Below, piece by piece: positions 44,750 through 55,648 of a DNA stretch of 64,000 nucleotides. The notes below the pieces were generated by a model. The model saw only the letters and a program-made list of their open reading frames with translations. It was not told where the DNA came from and searched no databases. The position numbers and the translations under genes were made by a program. Positions within the stretch are counted from its first letter, which is position 1, and each line of letters opens with the position of its first letter. Origin of the DNA: Orychophragmus violaceus (Eukaryota; Streptophyta; Magnoliopsida; Brassicales; Brassicaceae); contig CM058236.1 in assembly GCA_030180135.1 (NCBI GenBank), positions 59,733,728-59,797,727 on the forward strand. The letters run 5' to 3'.

Positions 44750-47159
44750 TTGAGAGATACACAGAATAATCCTTACAATGCTCAAGGGCAGAGGATTGAT
44801 GCTGAAGGTAATGTCATTCCTGAACCTGAGAGGCAGATTTGTCAACCTGATGGAGAAGCTCAAGGTGGACAAGGAAATCCACGAGCTGAAGAGCCTTCTA
44901 GAGCAACTGATCCACCTCCGGATCCACCTGTCAGGAGCACGCTAGCTGATTACAATCGACCCGATGAGTTCTATGCTAACAGATCTGCAATTGTTCCTCA
45001 TTCGTTTCCGCGTAATGACTTCGAGCTGAAGACCTCGTACTACACACTTGTGGGACAGCGTGTCTTCAGCGGACTTCCACATGAGCATCCTATGGACCAC
45101 ATAGAGCACTTTGAGTCTATACTGATTGGAATGAAGCACAATGGAGTAAGCTACGACTACCTGCGCTGCAAGCTTTTTCCTGACTCTCTTGTAGGAGAAG
45201 CTGCCTACTGGCTAAGTCAGATTCCACTTGGGACTCTGACTACTTAGAATGCAGTAAAGGAGAAGTTTCTGCGACACTTTTATGATGATGCTCGGTCCGA
45301 TCAGCTTAAACAAGATCTCTTGACCTTCAAGAAAGGATCTACGGAGCCTTTTAAGAAGGCCTGGGTGAGATTCAAGAGATACCAGAGAGATTGCCCTCAT
45401 CATGGTTTCTCTGAGGTGCAGCTGTTGTGTATCTTCTTCAGAGGATTGACTTGTGGTATCAGGTGGCTTTAGATGCTGCAAGTAATGGAAATTTCTATAC
45501 TAAATCTCCAGAAGAAGCCAATGAGCTTATTGAGAACTTGGTGACTAGAAATAGTGTCTAGAATGCTGATTTAGAGAGACAAAAATCTGGTGGTAAAGCT
45601 GACCATTCCCAGATAGCTGAGATGAACAAGAAGATTGATTATGTCCATAGCATCTTATTTGGTAAGAAAGTGGATGTTCAGGAGACTGAGGATGTCAATT
45701 ACATAGCTTGAGCTGGTTGTCAAGGTCAGAGGTATGGAAATCAGCAAGGACAGACTTTATGTTTCGCACCAAAGTCGGCATTTCAGAGACCTTTCCAGCA
45801 GAACATCTCATTTACTAGAGATTATGGTTCTTCATCATATCAGCTTGTTCCTCCACCAAATGAGCAGAATGATAAGATGATGGGACTCTTGGAATAGCTC
45901 TTGGAAGGACAGCAGAAGAGTACAGTGGACTTCAATGGAAAGATAGATGCTATGTACCTTGATCTCAATGGGAAGATAGAAGCTATAAGTACTCATGTGA
46001 AGAAGCTAGATGTTCAGGTTCAGCAGACTGCAGGAGCAGTGCAAAGGCAAAATGGATTAGGAAGAGCTGAACAGAAGCAATTCGTCAATGTTGTGATCAC
46101 AGGAGATGAGATTGACTTGCTGGAAGAAGAAGATAGCATCATCTCGGATTTTCTTGATGAATATTGTATGTCTTAGACAAGCGTCGATCGACACACTATT
46201 GATGTCGATCGATGCATGCCCGATACGTCTGATGGAATTGCTCATAATCGCCTTGTGTCGATTGACACCCCTACTGCATCGATCGACATAGATCGCAGAC
46301 GAATCCAGAAACCTACAACAGTCCCAGAATGAGTCTACAAGCCTTATGTGCCCTATCCTAAGGCTCCTAAGTTGTCTAAATAGGAGCTAGACGAAGCTAA
46401 ATGCATAAGAGTGATGGAAAATAAGCTGATTCAGATTACAAAGAAGCTTCCAGACCCAGGAGTCTTTGTGCTAGACTGTTCCATCTCTAAGGACAGATTC
46501 AAGCATTCTCTGTGTGACTTAGGATCTGGTGTGAATCTCATGCCTTACTCTGTGGCTGTGAGATTAGGAATGATGGATTTCCAGCCTACTAGGATCTCTC
46601 TTATCCTAGCTGATCGATCAAAGAGGTATCCAGAAGGAGTTCTTGAGAACATTTCTGTCAGAGTTGGAAACTACTTGATTCCGGCGGACTTTGTCGTGCT
46701 GAAGTATAATTTTGAGCCAGATGATCCTTTGCTACTTGGTAGACCTTTCTTATCTACTGCTGGAGAGTGATTGATGTGAGACATGGACTGATTGATCTCC
46801 ACCTGGGAGACAAACCTTTGCGGTTCAAGATGGATAAGCTGCAGAAATCCACCATTGATGGATAGAGCTTCAGTGTGGAAGTGGAATCAGAGATTCCTAT
46901 TGGAGAAGAGAAGATGGCAGTTCATTCTGAACTTGCTCTAACATCTTCAGCCCCTGCAACTGCTCTTAAGCAAAAAGCTCCAGATCTCTTTCATCCACCA
47001 AAGCACAGGTATGAATCCTCTAAACTTCAACCTCCTAATCCATCAGCTGTTAATGCAGGCAACGCAGTATTCTACCCTCGCTTCGCTCCCACCCTTGTTC
47101 TCTTCACTGTTTTCTTGGGAGATCTCATGATCCGGAAGATTATGCGCCACCTTGGTTGA
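44750..47159 (+). pseudogene. Athila-B gag-protease pseudogene
   Basis: The N-terminal gag (NAQGQRIDAEGNVIPEPERQ, then the capsid domain with FSGLPHEHPMDHIEHFESIL) is open to a TAG at 45245, where relatives have Trp. Further stops follow near 45561, 45710, 45896, 46176, 46330 and 46381. A protease block at 46411-46770 has CDLGSGVNLMPYSVAVRLG and LLLGRPFLSTAGE. After another break a tail (to 47159) resembles the tail of the Athila-C gag. There is no RT. CGATCG pairs at 46187.5/46208.5 and 46261.5/46282.5 lie within the frame. Many stops look like G-to-A or C-to-T changes. Confidence 0.8.
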
Positions 47160-48548
47160 AGAGACATTCACAGAGACACTCCAAGTCTCTGTTGAATCCC
47201 CCATAATTCTGATCTCCTTTCCATAGTCAAGATATTGACTTTAAACAAGAGCTGAGTGGGAGGCAACCCACTAGTAGGTCTGTTTTCTTTTTCATTTTTT
47301 GTTTTGATTTTGTTGCTTTGATTTTTCTGTTTTTGTGTGTTCAAAGGCGTGAGAAACAGGCAGAATCGCTCAGCACCGATCGACACATCTTTTGTGTCGG
47401 TCGACACATATGCGATTTATAGTTTGTCGATTCAATTGTGATACAGACACCGGTTATCTACATAACCACGAGCATATTCGCCTTGCATCGATCGACACCA
47501 CTTGTGGCATCGATCGACACAGGTCGACGACAGGTAAGTGTTCTGACCCTTTTTGGATTCTCTTCTTTCCGATTTCTCTTCTCACCGAGCCTAAGCTTGA
47601 CACCACTGGGGACAGTGTGTTTCAAGTGTGGAGGAGGTAGCTACTGACGCACCACTTTTTGTTTTCTTAGAGTCAGTCCAAAACTGTTTTATTGAGTCAA
47701 ATTGAGTAGGAAACAAAGAATTTTTGAGGAGATTACCACACTTGCAGGAAGTTAAGTGACCATTGGATGATTTGCAGATGATCTATGACTATTAGAAAAC
47801 CGAACACAGACCAGCCTACAGAGGACACCCATATCACTTCAGGTATTCAGAGAATCCATTACTTGACTTCACCTTTAACTTGACTTAATTCTCTCACCTT
47901 GGGGCTTGGTATACTTTGGATCGGATTCCTCTATTGGTTCTGACACAGCTTGTAAACATGTCTGATTTTGGTTCCCTTCTCCCCTTCCTTGAAAGTAAAA
48001 GAAAAAGAGTGATAAACTGAGGATAAGCTAGTAGCTTCGAAGTGGTCGCGGGAGTGGTAGAGACCCTTATTACCTCCTGTGCATCCATGGAAACATGTCC
48101 AAAGTAATACCCAGAATAAAAAGGGAAGAGCACTGATAGAAAAAATAAAATGATACTCAGTGGGGAAAAATCAGTACTATGGAAGGAAAAGGAGAGGAAA
48201 GGAACCAGAAAAAGATAGTTAAGTGGTCAGATGCTAACAGAGTAAGAGTCCATGTGTTCTTTGATCGATACTCCCTTGGTGAGACCGCACTTATTAGATA
48301 ATAGAAGTCAGTATGTTGAATTTGAATGCTCTGAATGTGATTGTGGAGTTTACTCAGGACAGTTGCTAAGTGTGGGGGAAGTATATGTTGGTCTTGATGT
48401 CTGTAGGTTCATTTTCATGTGGCTTACTAAAGGGAATCTGAGTGTGGCGCTCCTACGATGAAACGAGTTTCTGAAGTTTTCAAACTTCTTCTCCTGATCT
48501 TGGTTTTCTGTTTGCTTGAGGGCAAGCAAAAGCTAAGTGTGGGGGAGT
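47160..48548 (+). promoter_or_regulatory. 3' non-coding region of Athila-B with CGATCG pairs and polypurine tract
   Basis: Pairs are centred at 47379.5/47400.5 (21 bp) and 47491.5/47513.5 (22 bp). A GGGGACAGTGTGTTTCAAGTG stretch near 47607 has a counterpart in Athila-C. The polypurine tract AAGTGTGGGGGAGT occupies 48535-48548. I see no ORF1 gene. Confidence 0.6.
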
Positions 48549-49179
48549 TGATATATCACAATTTTTAGGACTTTCAACCATGGTATATGTCTTTGTTATT
48601 GAGTCTTTTAGAGTCCTTTGGAGTCCTTTTATGTGTTACAGGTCAAGGCTCGTTTGGAGTGGATTTGGACATTGTGGCGCATTCTGGAGGTATTTGGAGC
48701 ATTCGCCCGAGAGGAAGAAGTCACTGCCGATATCAGATATTTGTGTCGATCGACACACACTGTGCATCGATCGACACATATGCGAGATGGACTTTTCTCG
48801 GCGGTTTAATGAAGATTTGTGGAAATTGTAGTTTGGCTCAGAAGTTTCTCATAATTACAAAGAAGCCCCAGCCGATTTTAGATCATTATATTAGGGTTTT
48901 TAAGCCACTGTTTAGGCTACGCTTTCATACGCTTTACTTACGCATTCTTTTATTCAGAGAGAGAGAGATTTGGAACTCATATTCCTTGTTTCTGTTTTAT
49001 GATATTTGGTTTTCTATTCAATATGTCTTTTGTTTCATCGGCCATATCTGAGTAGTTTACCTGTTAGGTTTAGGGATTCTCATAAGGGATTTCATGGAAT
49101 TATAGGTTGATCAATCTGTAGGGATTCATATTTGCTAGTTCTTCATCTAGGGTTGTTCTTACTGCTTGATCTGAATTGG
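48549..49179 (+). repeat. 3' LTR of Athila-B, first part
   Basis: It matches 43132 onward with some changes and small indels and ends at the ATTGG target of Athila-C. It keeps the CGATCG pair (48749.5/48770.5, 21 bp). Confidence 0.87.
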
Positions 49180-50364
49180 TGATAGGTGTATAGTTTTCCC
49201 TATTCTACTGCAAGTGCACAGTTAATGCAATCGTAGTATATAAGGTATCGAATCCCACGAGGACTCTCAGTCACACAATAGATTATTAGTAATTCGGATT
49301 AAATTAAGTGAAGCAGATGTAAAAGCAGTAAACGAAATATCAAAGCGAATCAAGTGAGTTTGTAAGCAAGAGAGCAAAGCGTTAGGTATCAGGAGTTCTC
49401 AGGAAATCAGGAACGCAAGCAATCAATTAATCAGGATCCAATCAATAACTGTTCTAGAACTCAAAACACAGATATAGAATTAACCAAATTCCTTTGCGAT
49501 AATTCTCTAAGTCTAAGTGCAGCAAACCAAACTTTCGTTTGCGAGAACTAGCAGATTAAACTAGCATTAATTCCAGGTTTGATATGTTCACAATTAACCT
49601 AGACCAAACTTCCGTTTGCGAACAGTTTAATTGCTTATCTAAGTTCTTTCTAGTTAAATTAACCAACTTCCGCTGAATTAATCAACCTAACATCATAATT
49701 CTGATTAGCTACTTCAGATTAAGCATTAAGAACGACTTAGATAAAGAACTGGCAGATATAAATCCTTATTAACTAATTAGAACTGTAATTCTCTGAAATC
49801 CCTAATGAGAATCCTTCAACCTAACAGGTGATCTACTCAGACATGTTCATCGAGACAGAAAACATCATAAGTAGAAAACCAAATATCATAAAAACAGAAT
49901 AATCAACAGAGGTTCAAAATCCTCTCTCTTTCGAGAGCAAGATCAGCCCCTCAGGCTCTCTGAAAATAAAATAAAATAAGACTTAATAAAAGCGTGTCCT
50001 AAACAATGGCTTAAAAACTCTATTTATAACCTAAAACACGAATTGGGGTTTCTTTGTGAATATCAGAAACTTCTGGGCAAAACTGCAATTTCTTCATCCT
50101 TTATTAAACCGTCGTTTGGCCCATCTCGCTGGTGCAACGATCGTTGCCATAAGTGTGACGATCGATGCAGCTCGGAAATATCAACAGTGAACTTGATCTC
50201 TCGGCCAAATACTCCAATTAGCTCCAGAAAATGCTATAATCACCAAATATGCTCCAAATGTGCTTGTACCTAATAAATACCTGAAAAGACTCTAAAACAT
50301 AGTAAAAGACTCGATAAATGACACATATACCATGGTTAAAATCCCTAAAATCCATGGTATATCA
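49180..50364 (-). repeat. 3' LTR of Athila-C
   Basis: Minus strand TGATATACCATGG (from 50364) to CACCTATCA (49180). CGATCG cores at 50140.5 and 50161.5 (21 bp): GCAACGATCGTTGC and GACGATCGATGC. Confidence 0.93.
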
Positions 50365-51743
50365 ACTCCCCCACACTTAGCTCTTGCTTGCCCTCAAGCA
50401 AGACAAAGAACTAAAACATGGTGAAGAGGTTTGTAAACTCTTCAGAAACTCATTTCATCTTAGAAGCTACAATACTCAGATTCCCCTTAGTAAACCACTG
50501 AAAGAATCAATCACAGGATATCAAGACCAACATGTACTTCCCCCACACTTAGCAACTGTCCTAGGTAAACTCCACAATCACATTCAAGCATTCAAATTCT
50601 CCCTACTGACTTCTGCAAGTATTTAAGTGCGGTCTCACCTAAGGAGTATCGATCTAAAGGCACATGGATTCTTACCTAATTAGCTCTAGACCACCATACT
50701 ATCTTTCTCTAGTCCCTTTCTTCTCTTTCCCTTCTTTAACAACTGATTTTTCCCCACTGGGTATCATTTTATTTTTTTTTATCAGTGTTCTTCCCGTTAT
50801 GGGGTGTACTTTGGACACATTCCATGGATCACATGAGAGATAATAGTTTTATCTACCACTCCCATGACCACTTCGGAGTTACTAACTCATCCTCAGTTTA
50901 TTTTTTTTTTTTTTTTTTTTTTTTACTTTATAGAAGGGGAGAAGGGAACTAAATAGGACAGGTTTACAGGCTGTGTCAGAACTAACAGGGAATCCGACAT
51001 AAAGTATACCAAGCCCTTAGGTGAGAAAATCTAAGTCAGTATTAGGGGTGAAGTCAGTAAAAGGATCCTCTGATACCTGAAGTGATGTGGGTGTTCCCAG
51101 TAGGTTGATCTGTGATGGGATTTTCTAATAGTCAGAGATAGATCCTGCAACTTTATCCCAATGGTTACTTAAGTTCCTGCAAGTTTTGTAAATCTCCTCC
51201 GAAAATCATAGTTTCTTACTTAAACAGTTTTGACTCAATAAAACAAAAATTTTGAAAAACAGACTGACTCTTAAGAAAACAGAAAGATATAAGTCAGTAG
51301 CACCTCCCCCACACTTAAGACACACTGTCCCCAGTAGTGTCAAGCGAAGGATTGGTAAAAAGAAAGAAAAATTATTAGTGGATGTTTTAGTTCTGTCGGG
51401 TTTTTACCTCTGTCGCACACGCACCGATCGTTGCACTAAGTGCATCGATCGTTGTTTGGCGATTTTTCGTTGAGTGTCGATCGTTGCTCAAAACAGCAAC
51501 GATCGTTGCAATGCGCATATCGGATCAGTCAGCAAGTTAGCAGGTTAGTTCGTCGGTTTATGTCAATTTTCAATCCTGCAAGCTGAAAACACTAGAAACG
51601 GAGTAAAATCGAGATAACAAATATGTCTGATCAAGCATAACCATCCAAACATAGCAAATCCTAAAAATAAACGAAAAACAAAAGTGCAAGAAAAGATAAA
51701 AAGTCAGAATACAGAACCGAAAGTCTGAACATGGGGGTCACTC
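50365..51743 (-). promoter_or_regulatory. 3' non-coding region of Athila-C with CGATCG pairs
   Basis: The polypurine tract lies next to the LTR (minus AAGTGTGGGGGAGT). A 24-base T run is at 50901-50924. Pairs are centred at 51427.5/51448.5 (21 bp) and 51480.5/51502.5 (22 bp). There is no gene. Confidence 0.6.
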
Positions 51744-53290
51744 TCACTCGCTATCATCATCTATCCCACCATACCGTGCATCGTCATCGGCTGCCTCAGC
51801 TGCGGGATCAGTATCAGTCGGGGAAGGAGGAGTCGGGGATCGATGTCTGCGTCGAGAAACGTGTACGGGCTGATGGACCTGTGGTGGCCTCCTGCAGCTG
51901 CGCATGAAGTTCCAAACAACTCGGAACATGCTATCGGATCTCTCTCTCCACTCGGCATCAGAATATGCACCGTAAGGCATCGTAGGCTCGGGAAAAGGAC
52001 CTACATCGTCGACTGGGGCAGGCGCTGGCGCAGAGGAGGACGAAGCTCTCGCAGAAGGCTCTCCCAGCGGATGAGCCATAGTAGGTACTGCACATCGATC
52101 TCTAGCGGAAGGGTGGAAGCTCAAATCGTCAATGGTATCGATCCGAGTGTACCTGGCAGCAGGAAGATCGATGCCAAACTGTGTATCCTCAGGGTCGTAG
52201 TACACCCACACTCGCCCCTCCTTCAGCCACGTAGCACTCTGCAAGTGACTGAGATCCAGGAACTCGCGCTCAGTAACGCACTCTATACCCCCCATAGGGA
52301 TCCCGCAGTGTCTGAAAATAGGAGTGAGAAGACTCCCTACTGTCTCCTTGCGCGCGCCTTCATAAGGCTTCTTCTGCAGCTCGCAAAGGTGATGGGCAAA
52401 TATAGCTCCTAGGTTCACCTTCTTAGCCGGGTTCCTCACATCAGTACCCCTGAATTGCTCCCTCAGCCCCCTGAATAAAATCTCCATCTCGGTCTTGCGC
52501 ATCTTGTTTGCCTCATGCTTGCACAATAAAGTGCGTCCCAAGATACGCAAGACATACCTGAGAACCGGATGCCTAACCTGAATCACTGGTGTAAGCCGTG
52601 AGTGATATCGTCCACCTCCAATGTACTCCCAGAAATCACGAGCCTCTGGTGTTCCCATGGTAGGGATAAATCGGTGCGTGGCTGCGTGGTGCTGAACCCG
52701 TAGATCCTACAGATATCGAGAAGGGGCACTCGATACCTCGCTCCGAGACACATGAAAGTGAAGGTGCCTCCTTGGGCATTCCTGCTCTCTGGGTTTGGGT
52801 ATACTACCCTGCACGTGGCAAGCAGCTGCCTCACAAGCTCTGGGTACAAATCGTAAGGCTGCATTGGCATTGTCCCCAGACCAATACCTCTGCACAGCTC
52901 CATCACCTTCTTGTCCATTCCGAGACTCTTGCAGGTCGAGTAATCAGCGAACTTTGTTGGTGCTATCTCCATACCACACCAACCGTTATACAGCAAGGTA
53001 TCGTATTCATCCCAGTACTCGTGTAGCGGCCTCTCTGTGAAGTCATCTGATTTTAGTATCCCCTTAATTGAACCGTTCCAGATGCGATCGGACGCAATCA
53101 AAACTTTCTCTGGCCTTGGCCATGGCTGTCCTATGGTCGCATGAACCAAATGATACGGCTGTGGAGGATCTGATTCCCTGTGTAACCATTCCGGTGGCGG
53201 AATGTATTGTCGTGAGGCGCTTGCAGCTTGTGCTCGTTTCTTGCGGGGTTGATTCCGGGTTGCCATCTGCAAAACAGAAAATTTGAACAA
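51744..53290 (-). pseudogene. Athila ORF1 protein, split by one frameshift
   Basis: The first block starts at 53290 (or the inner Met at 53266, MATRNQPRKKRAQAAS) and runs to 52583. The second is open in another frame from 52658 to 51744. Homology passes from one to the other near 52660, where a pair of prolines is followed by GTPEARDFWEYIGGGRYHSR. Together they make about 510 residues: a basic start, then the ATHILA ORF-1 family domain (CRIYGFSTT, HPVLRYVLRILGRTLLCKHE), then a Ser/Pro-rich, acidic tail. The role of ORF1 is unknown; it has been compared with envelope genes because of its position after pol. I see no clear signal peptide or membrane span. An otherwise open gene in an element that lost pol is notable. 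Confidence 0.78.
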
Positions 53291-53327
53291 ATTAGTCTCG
53301 GCAACTCTCTGTTGAATCGTCGTGCAA

Positions 53328-53950
53328 CGACCGTTGCACTAAGGTAGCGATCGTTGCAGGGCGATTCCGTGTAATCGAACATTTCCCCAGAATCGTCGAG
53401 TAACGACCGTTGCATCAAAGGCAGCGATCGTTGCAGGGCGATTCTGGCCGCAATCAACAGTCAACAAATTTCGTTCCAAATCATGCAATCAATCACACAG
53501 TCGGCAACAATATATCATCTAGCAACCTAAATCATACCTATTTGGGCATGCATTGATCAATTTCGGCTCGAAAATCTAACAATCTAGAACCCCTAAAAAC
53601 CCAATCTGAAAGCTTGAAAATTGAAGAACATTACCTTGATTTCTTGAGATATGGCTAAAGGAAATGGATTGGTCGGTTAAAAACGAGTGAAATAGAACTT
53701 GAAAACAGGAAATTCGATGGAGAAATGGTGTTTTTCGGGTAAAGGCTCGGAGTGTCGACCAAAGGAGTTTTGAGAAGAAAAAGAGAAAATAGGGTTTTAA
53801 GGTAACTTACCTGGTCGTGGCTGTAACGATCGTTGCAGGGAAGCAACGATCGATGCTGGTTGAATCTAATTGATTCCGGTTTAGCGACATGTACCTTAAT
53901 TTTCGATTAAGACCAATTGCAACGACCGTTGCACATGTGAGCAACGATCG
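53328..53950 (-). promoter_or_regulatory. Four CGATCG-type pairs in the Athila-C spacer
   Basis: Centres are 53330.5/53350.5 (20), 53406.5/53427.5 (21), 53829.5/53849.5 (20) and 53925.5/53947.5 (22 bp). Usual sites: GCAACGACCGTTGC and AGCGATCGTTGC. They lie between the gag-like gene and ORF1. Confidence 0.6.
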
Positions 53951-54128
53951 TTACTCCTCTCCAGACTTGGTTCTGTATCTGAAAAACTTAGTAAAGACAA
54001 ATAAAAACGTGAAATCCTAAGAAAAACACTAAGAATGAAAAAGAAAAATAGTTAAACCTAACAGTGGGTTGCCTCCCACTCAGCGCTTGTTTTAAGTCAT
54101 TAGCTTGACTTTTGGAAAGGGGTCAGAC

Positions 54129-55466
54129 TCATGGAGGTTTCAACAGAGACTTTGAGTGTCTCTGTGAATGCCTTATCATCCATGGTGGTGTGTAAGCAGT
54201 AGCAGCATGATGTCGTCCAAGGAACGTCGGGAGGAATGTAGGGTGAGATTGACGCTTGGGTGTTTTAACGCTCTTTCCTTTATTCAAAACAGTGGAGTCA
54301 GGAGGCTTAAACTTAGAGGTTTTATGCTTTACTTTTGGCAAAGATTTGATGTCCGGAGCTTTTTGTTTATGAGTAGCCTTAGGTATTGATGATGCTAGAA
54401 TAGGCTCTTGAGGAACCACCATCTTCTTGTCAACCACCAATGTGCACTGAGCTACATCGGGAGCTTTTGGGAATGGCAACGGAGGTTTGTAGGTTCCTTC
54501 CTTAGCAGGTTCTCGAGATTTGGGTGAAACTGGTTCCTTTCGGGATGCAACGATCGGTGCGTGTGATGCAACGATCGATGCTGCCATTTCAACTCGGGTT
54601 TCAACTGTAGTCTCGGGTTTATCTGTTTCTTGGTCCATTCCAGCCGTCTCAGACTCAAATTTCTCTTCTTGGCTCGGTCTTGCTTCAATCTGGGCTATCC
54701 AAGTCAAAAGATCCATGTCAATCTCTGCTGAGTCAGGTGCATCGAAGCTTTCGAGCTCTGGTAATTCAACATCAAATCCCCCTCTGTCTTCCACAAATCC
54801 CACAGCTTTAACTGCTAGACATGATCCATGACCCATTTGTGTGTGATCCTGAGTGAGGACGTTGTTGTCAGGAGCTTCATGAGAATCCTTTGTTGGGGTA
54901 GAACTTGGAATTTGATCCATCTGTGTGTCCAGCTGCTTTACACGAATGCTCAAGGATTCAAATTTCTCATTCAAATTTGTGTACAGGTTCTCTAGCTTCG
55001 AGCTGAAAGAAGTTGAGTACTGCTGTTGCCTTTCAATTGTTTGCTCTAACATCATCTCCAGTTTGCTCCTTTGTGTAGGAGATGCCAGATTAGAAGTATA
55101 ATTGTGGTCTCCTGATCCTAGAGCGTGCCTAGAACTCTGCCTTTGCTGATGTTCCAAGGTATGTCTATAAGAGTCGGCTCCAGCCATGTAGCGTACCTCT
55201 GCAAACTTATCAACGTTTGCCTCTGCTCGGAACTGTCTCTCCCTAAGTAAGATGTCGTGTATGTCATCTATCTTATGTTGCATTTCAGCTACTTGCCCAA
55301 CCAATACATGGTAATCTGGTAAGATGGGGTTTCCTTCCCCATCTATCTTCTGACCTTTTGCGTTGCATATGTGACCCTCTTGGTCTCGTAGAACGCCGTT
55401 TTCACCTTGAATTAAAATCAAAGGTTCCATGGTGCGGAACCTACCGAACGTCTCAGATCTCAGCAT
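54129..55466 (-). CDS. Gag-like protein of Athila-C (internally deleted)
   Basis: The 445 codons are open. The start (MLRSETFGRFRTMEPLILIQ; the inner Met at residue 13 may be the true start) leads to GHICNAKGQKIDGEGNPI, homologous to the Athila-B gag start. A coiled-coil-like stretch (EMQHKIDDIHDILLRERQFR) follows, and later a second one (MLEQTIERQQQYSTSFSSKL). The capsid domain and the protease found in Athila-A and -B are missing. The tail (KQKAPD, PTFLPTFLGRHHAATAYTPP) matches the end of the Athila-B gene. So the frame joins the two ends of gag-pol with the middle lost. A CGATCG pair (54553.5/54574.5, 21 bp) lies in the coding part. Its function is unknown. Confidence 0.75.
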   Translation of the reverse strand: MLRSETFGRFRTMEPLILIQGENGVLRDQEGHICNAKGQKIDGEGNPILPDYHVLVGQVAEMQHKIDDIHDILLRERQFRAEANVDKFAEVRYMAGADSYRHTLEHQQRQSSRHALGSGDHNYTSNLASPTQRSKLEMMLEQTIERQQQYSTSFSSKLENLYTNLNEKFESLSIRVKQLDTQMDQIPSSTPTKDSHEAPDNNVLTQDHTQMGHGSCLAVKAVGFVEDRGGFDVELPELESFDAPDSAEIDMDLLTWIAQIEARPSQEEKFESETAGMDQETDKPETTVETRVEMAASIVASHAPIVASRKEPVSPKSREPAKEGTYKPPLPFPKAPDVAQCTLVVDKKMVVPQEPILASSIPKATHKQKAPDIKSLPKVKHKTSKFKPPDSTVLNKGKSVKTPKRQSHPTFLPTFLGRHHAATAYTPPWMIRHSQRHSKSLLKPP

Positions 55467-55482
55467 CGCTATTATCGCCTAG

Positions 55483-55516
55483 TGTCGATCGTTGCAAGGA
55501 GAGCAACGATCGATGC
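55483..55516 (-). promoter_or_regulatory. CGATCG pair in the Athila-C leader
   Basis: Centres 55488.5 and 55509.5, 21 bp apart, just before the gag-like start. Confidence 0.6.
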
Positions 55517-55624
55517 AGTGCGATTTCCTGAAATCCCAAAAATCAAAAACGTGAGTAAACAAGAAAATTAAAAAGAATGCTTAGTCTAAATCCTAGTACT
55601 AAATCTATCAGTGAACTCAAAGAG

Positions 55625-55642
55625 TCCCCGGCAACGGCGCCA
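55625..55642 (-). other. Primer binding site of Athila-C
   Basis: Minus strand TGGCGCCGTTGCCGGGGA, six bases inside the LTR end. Confidence 0.9.
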
Positions 55643-55648
55643 AAAACT

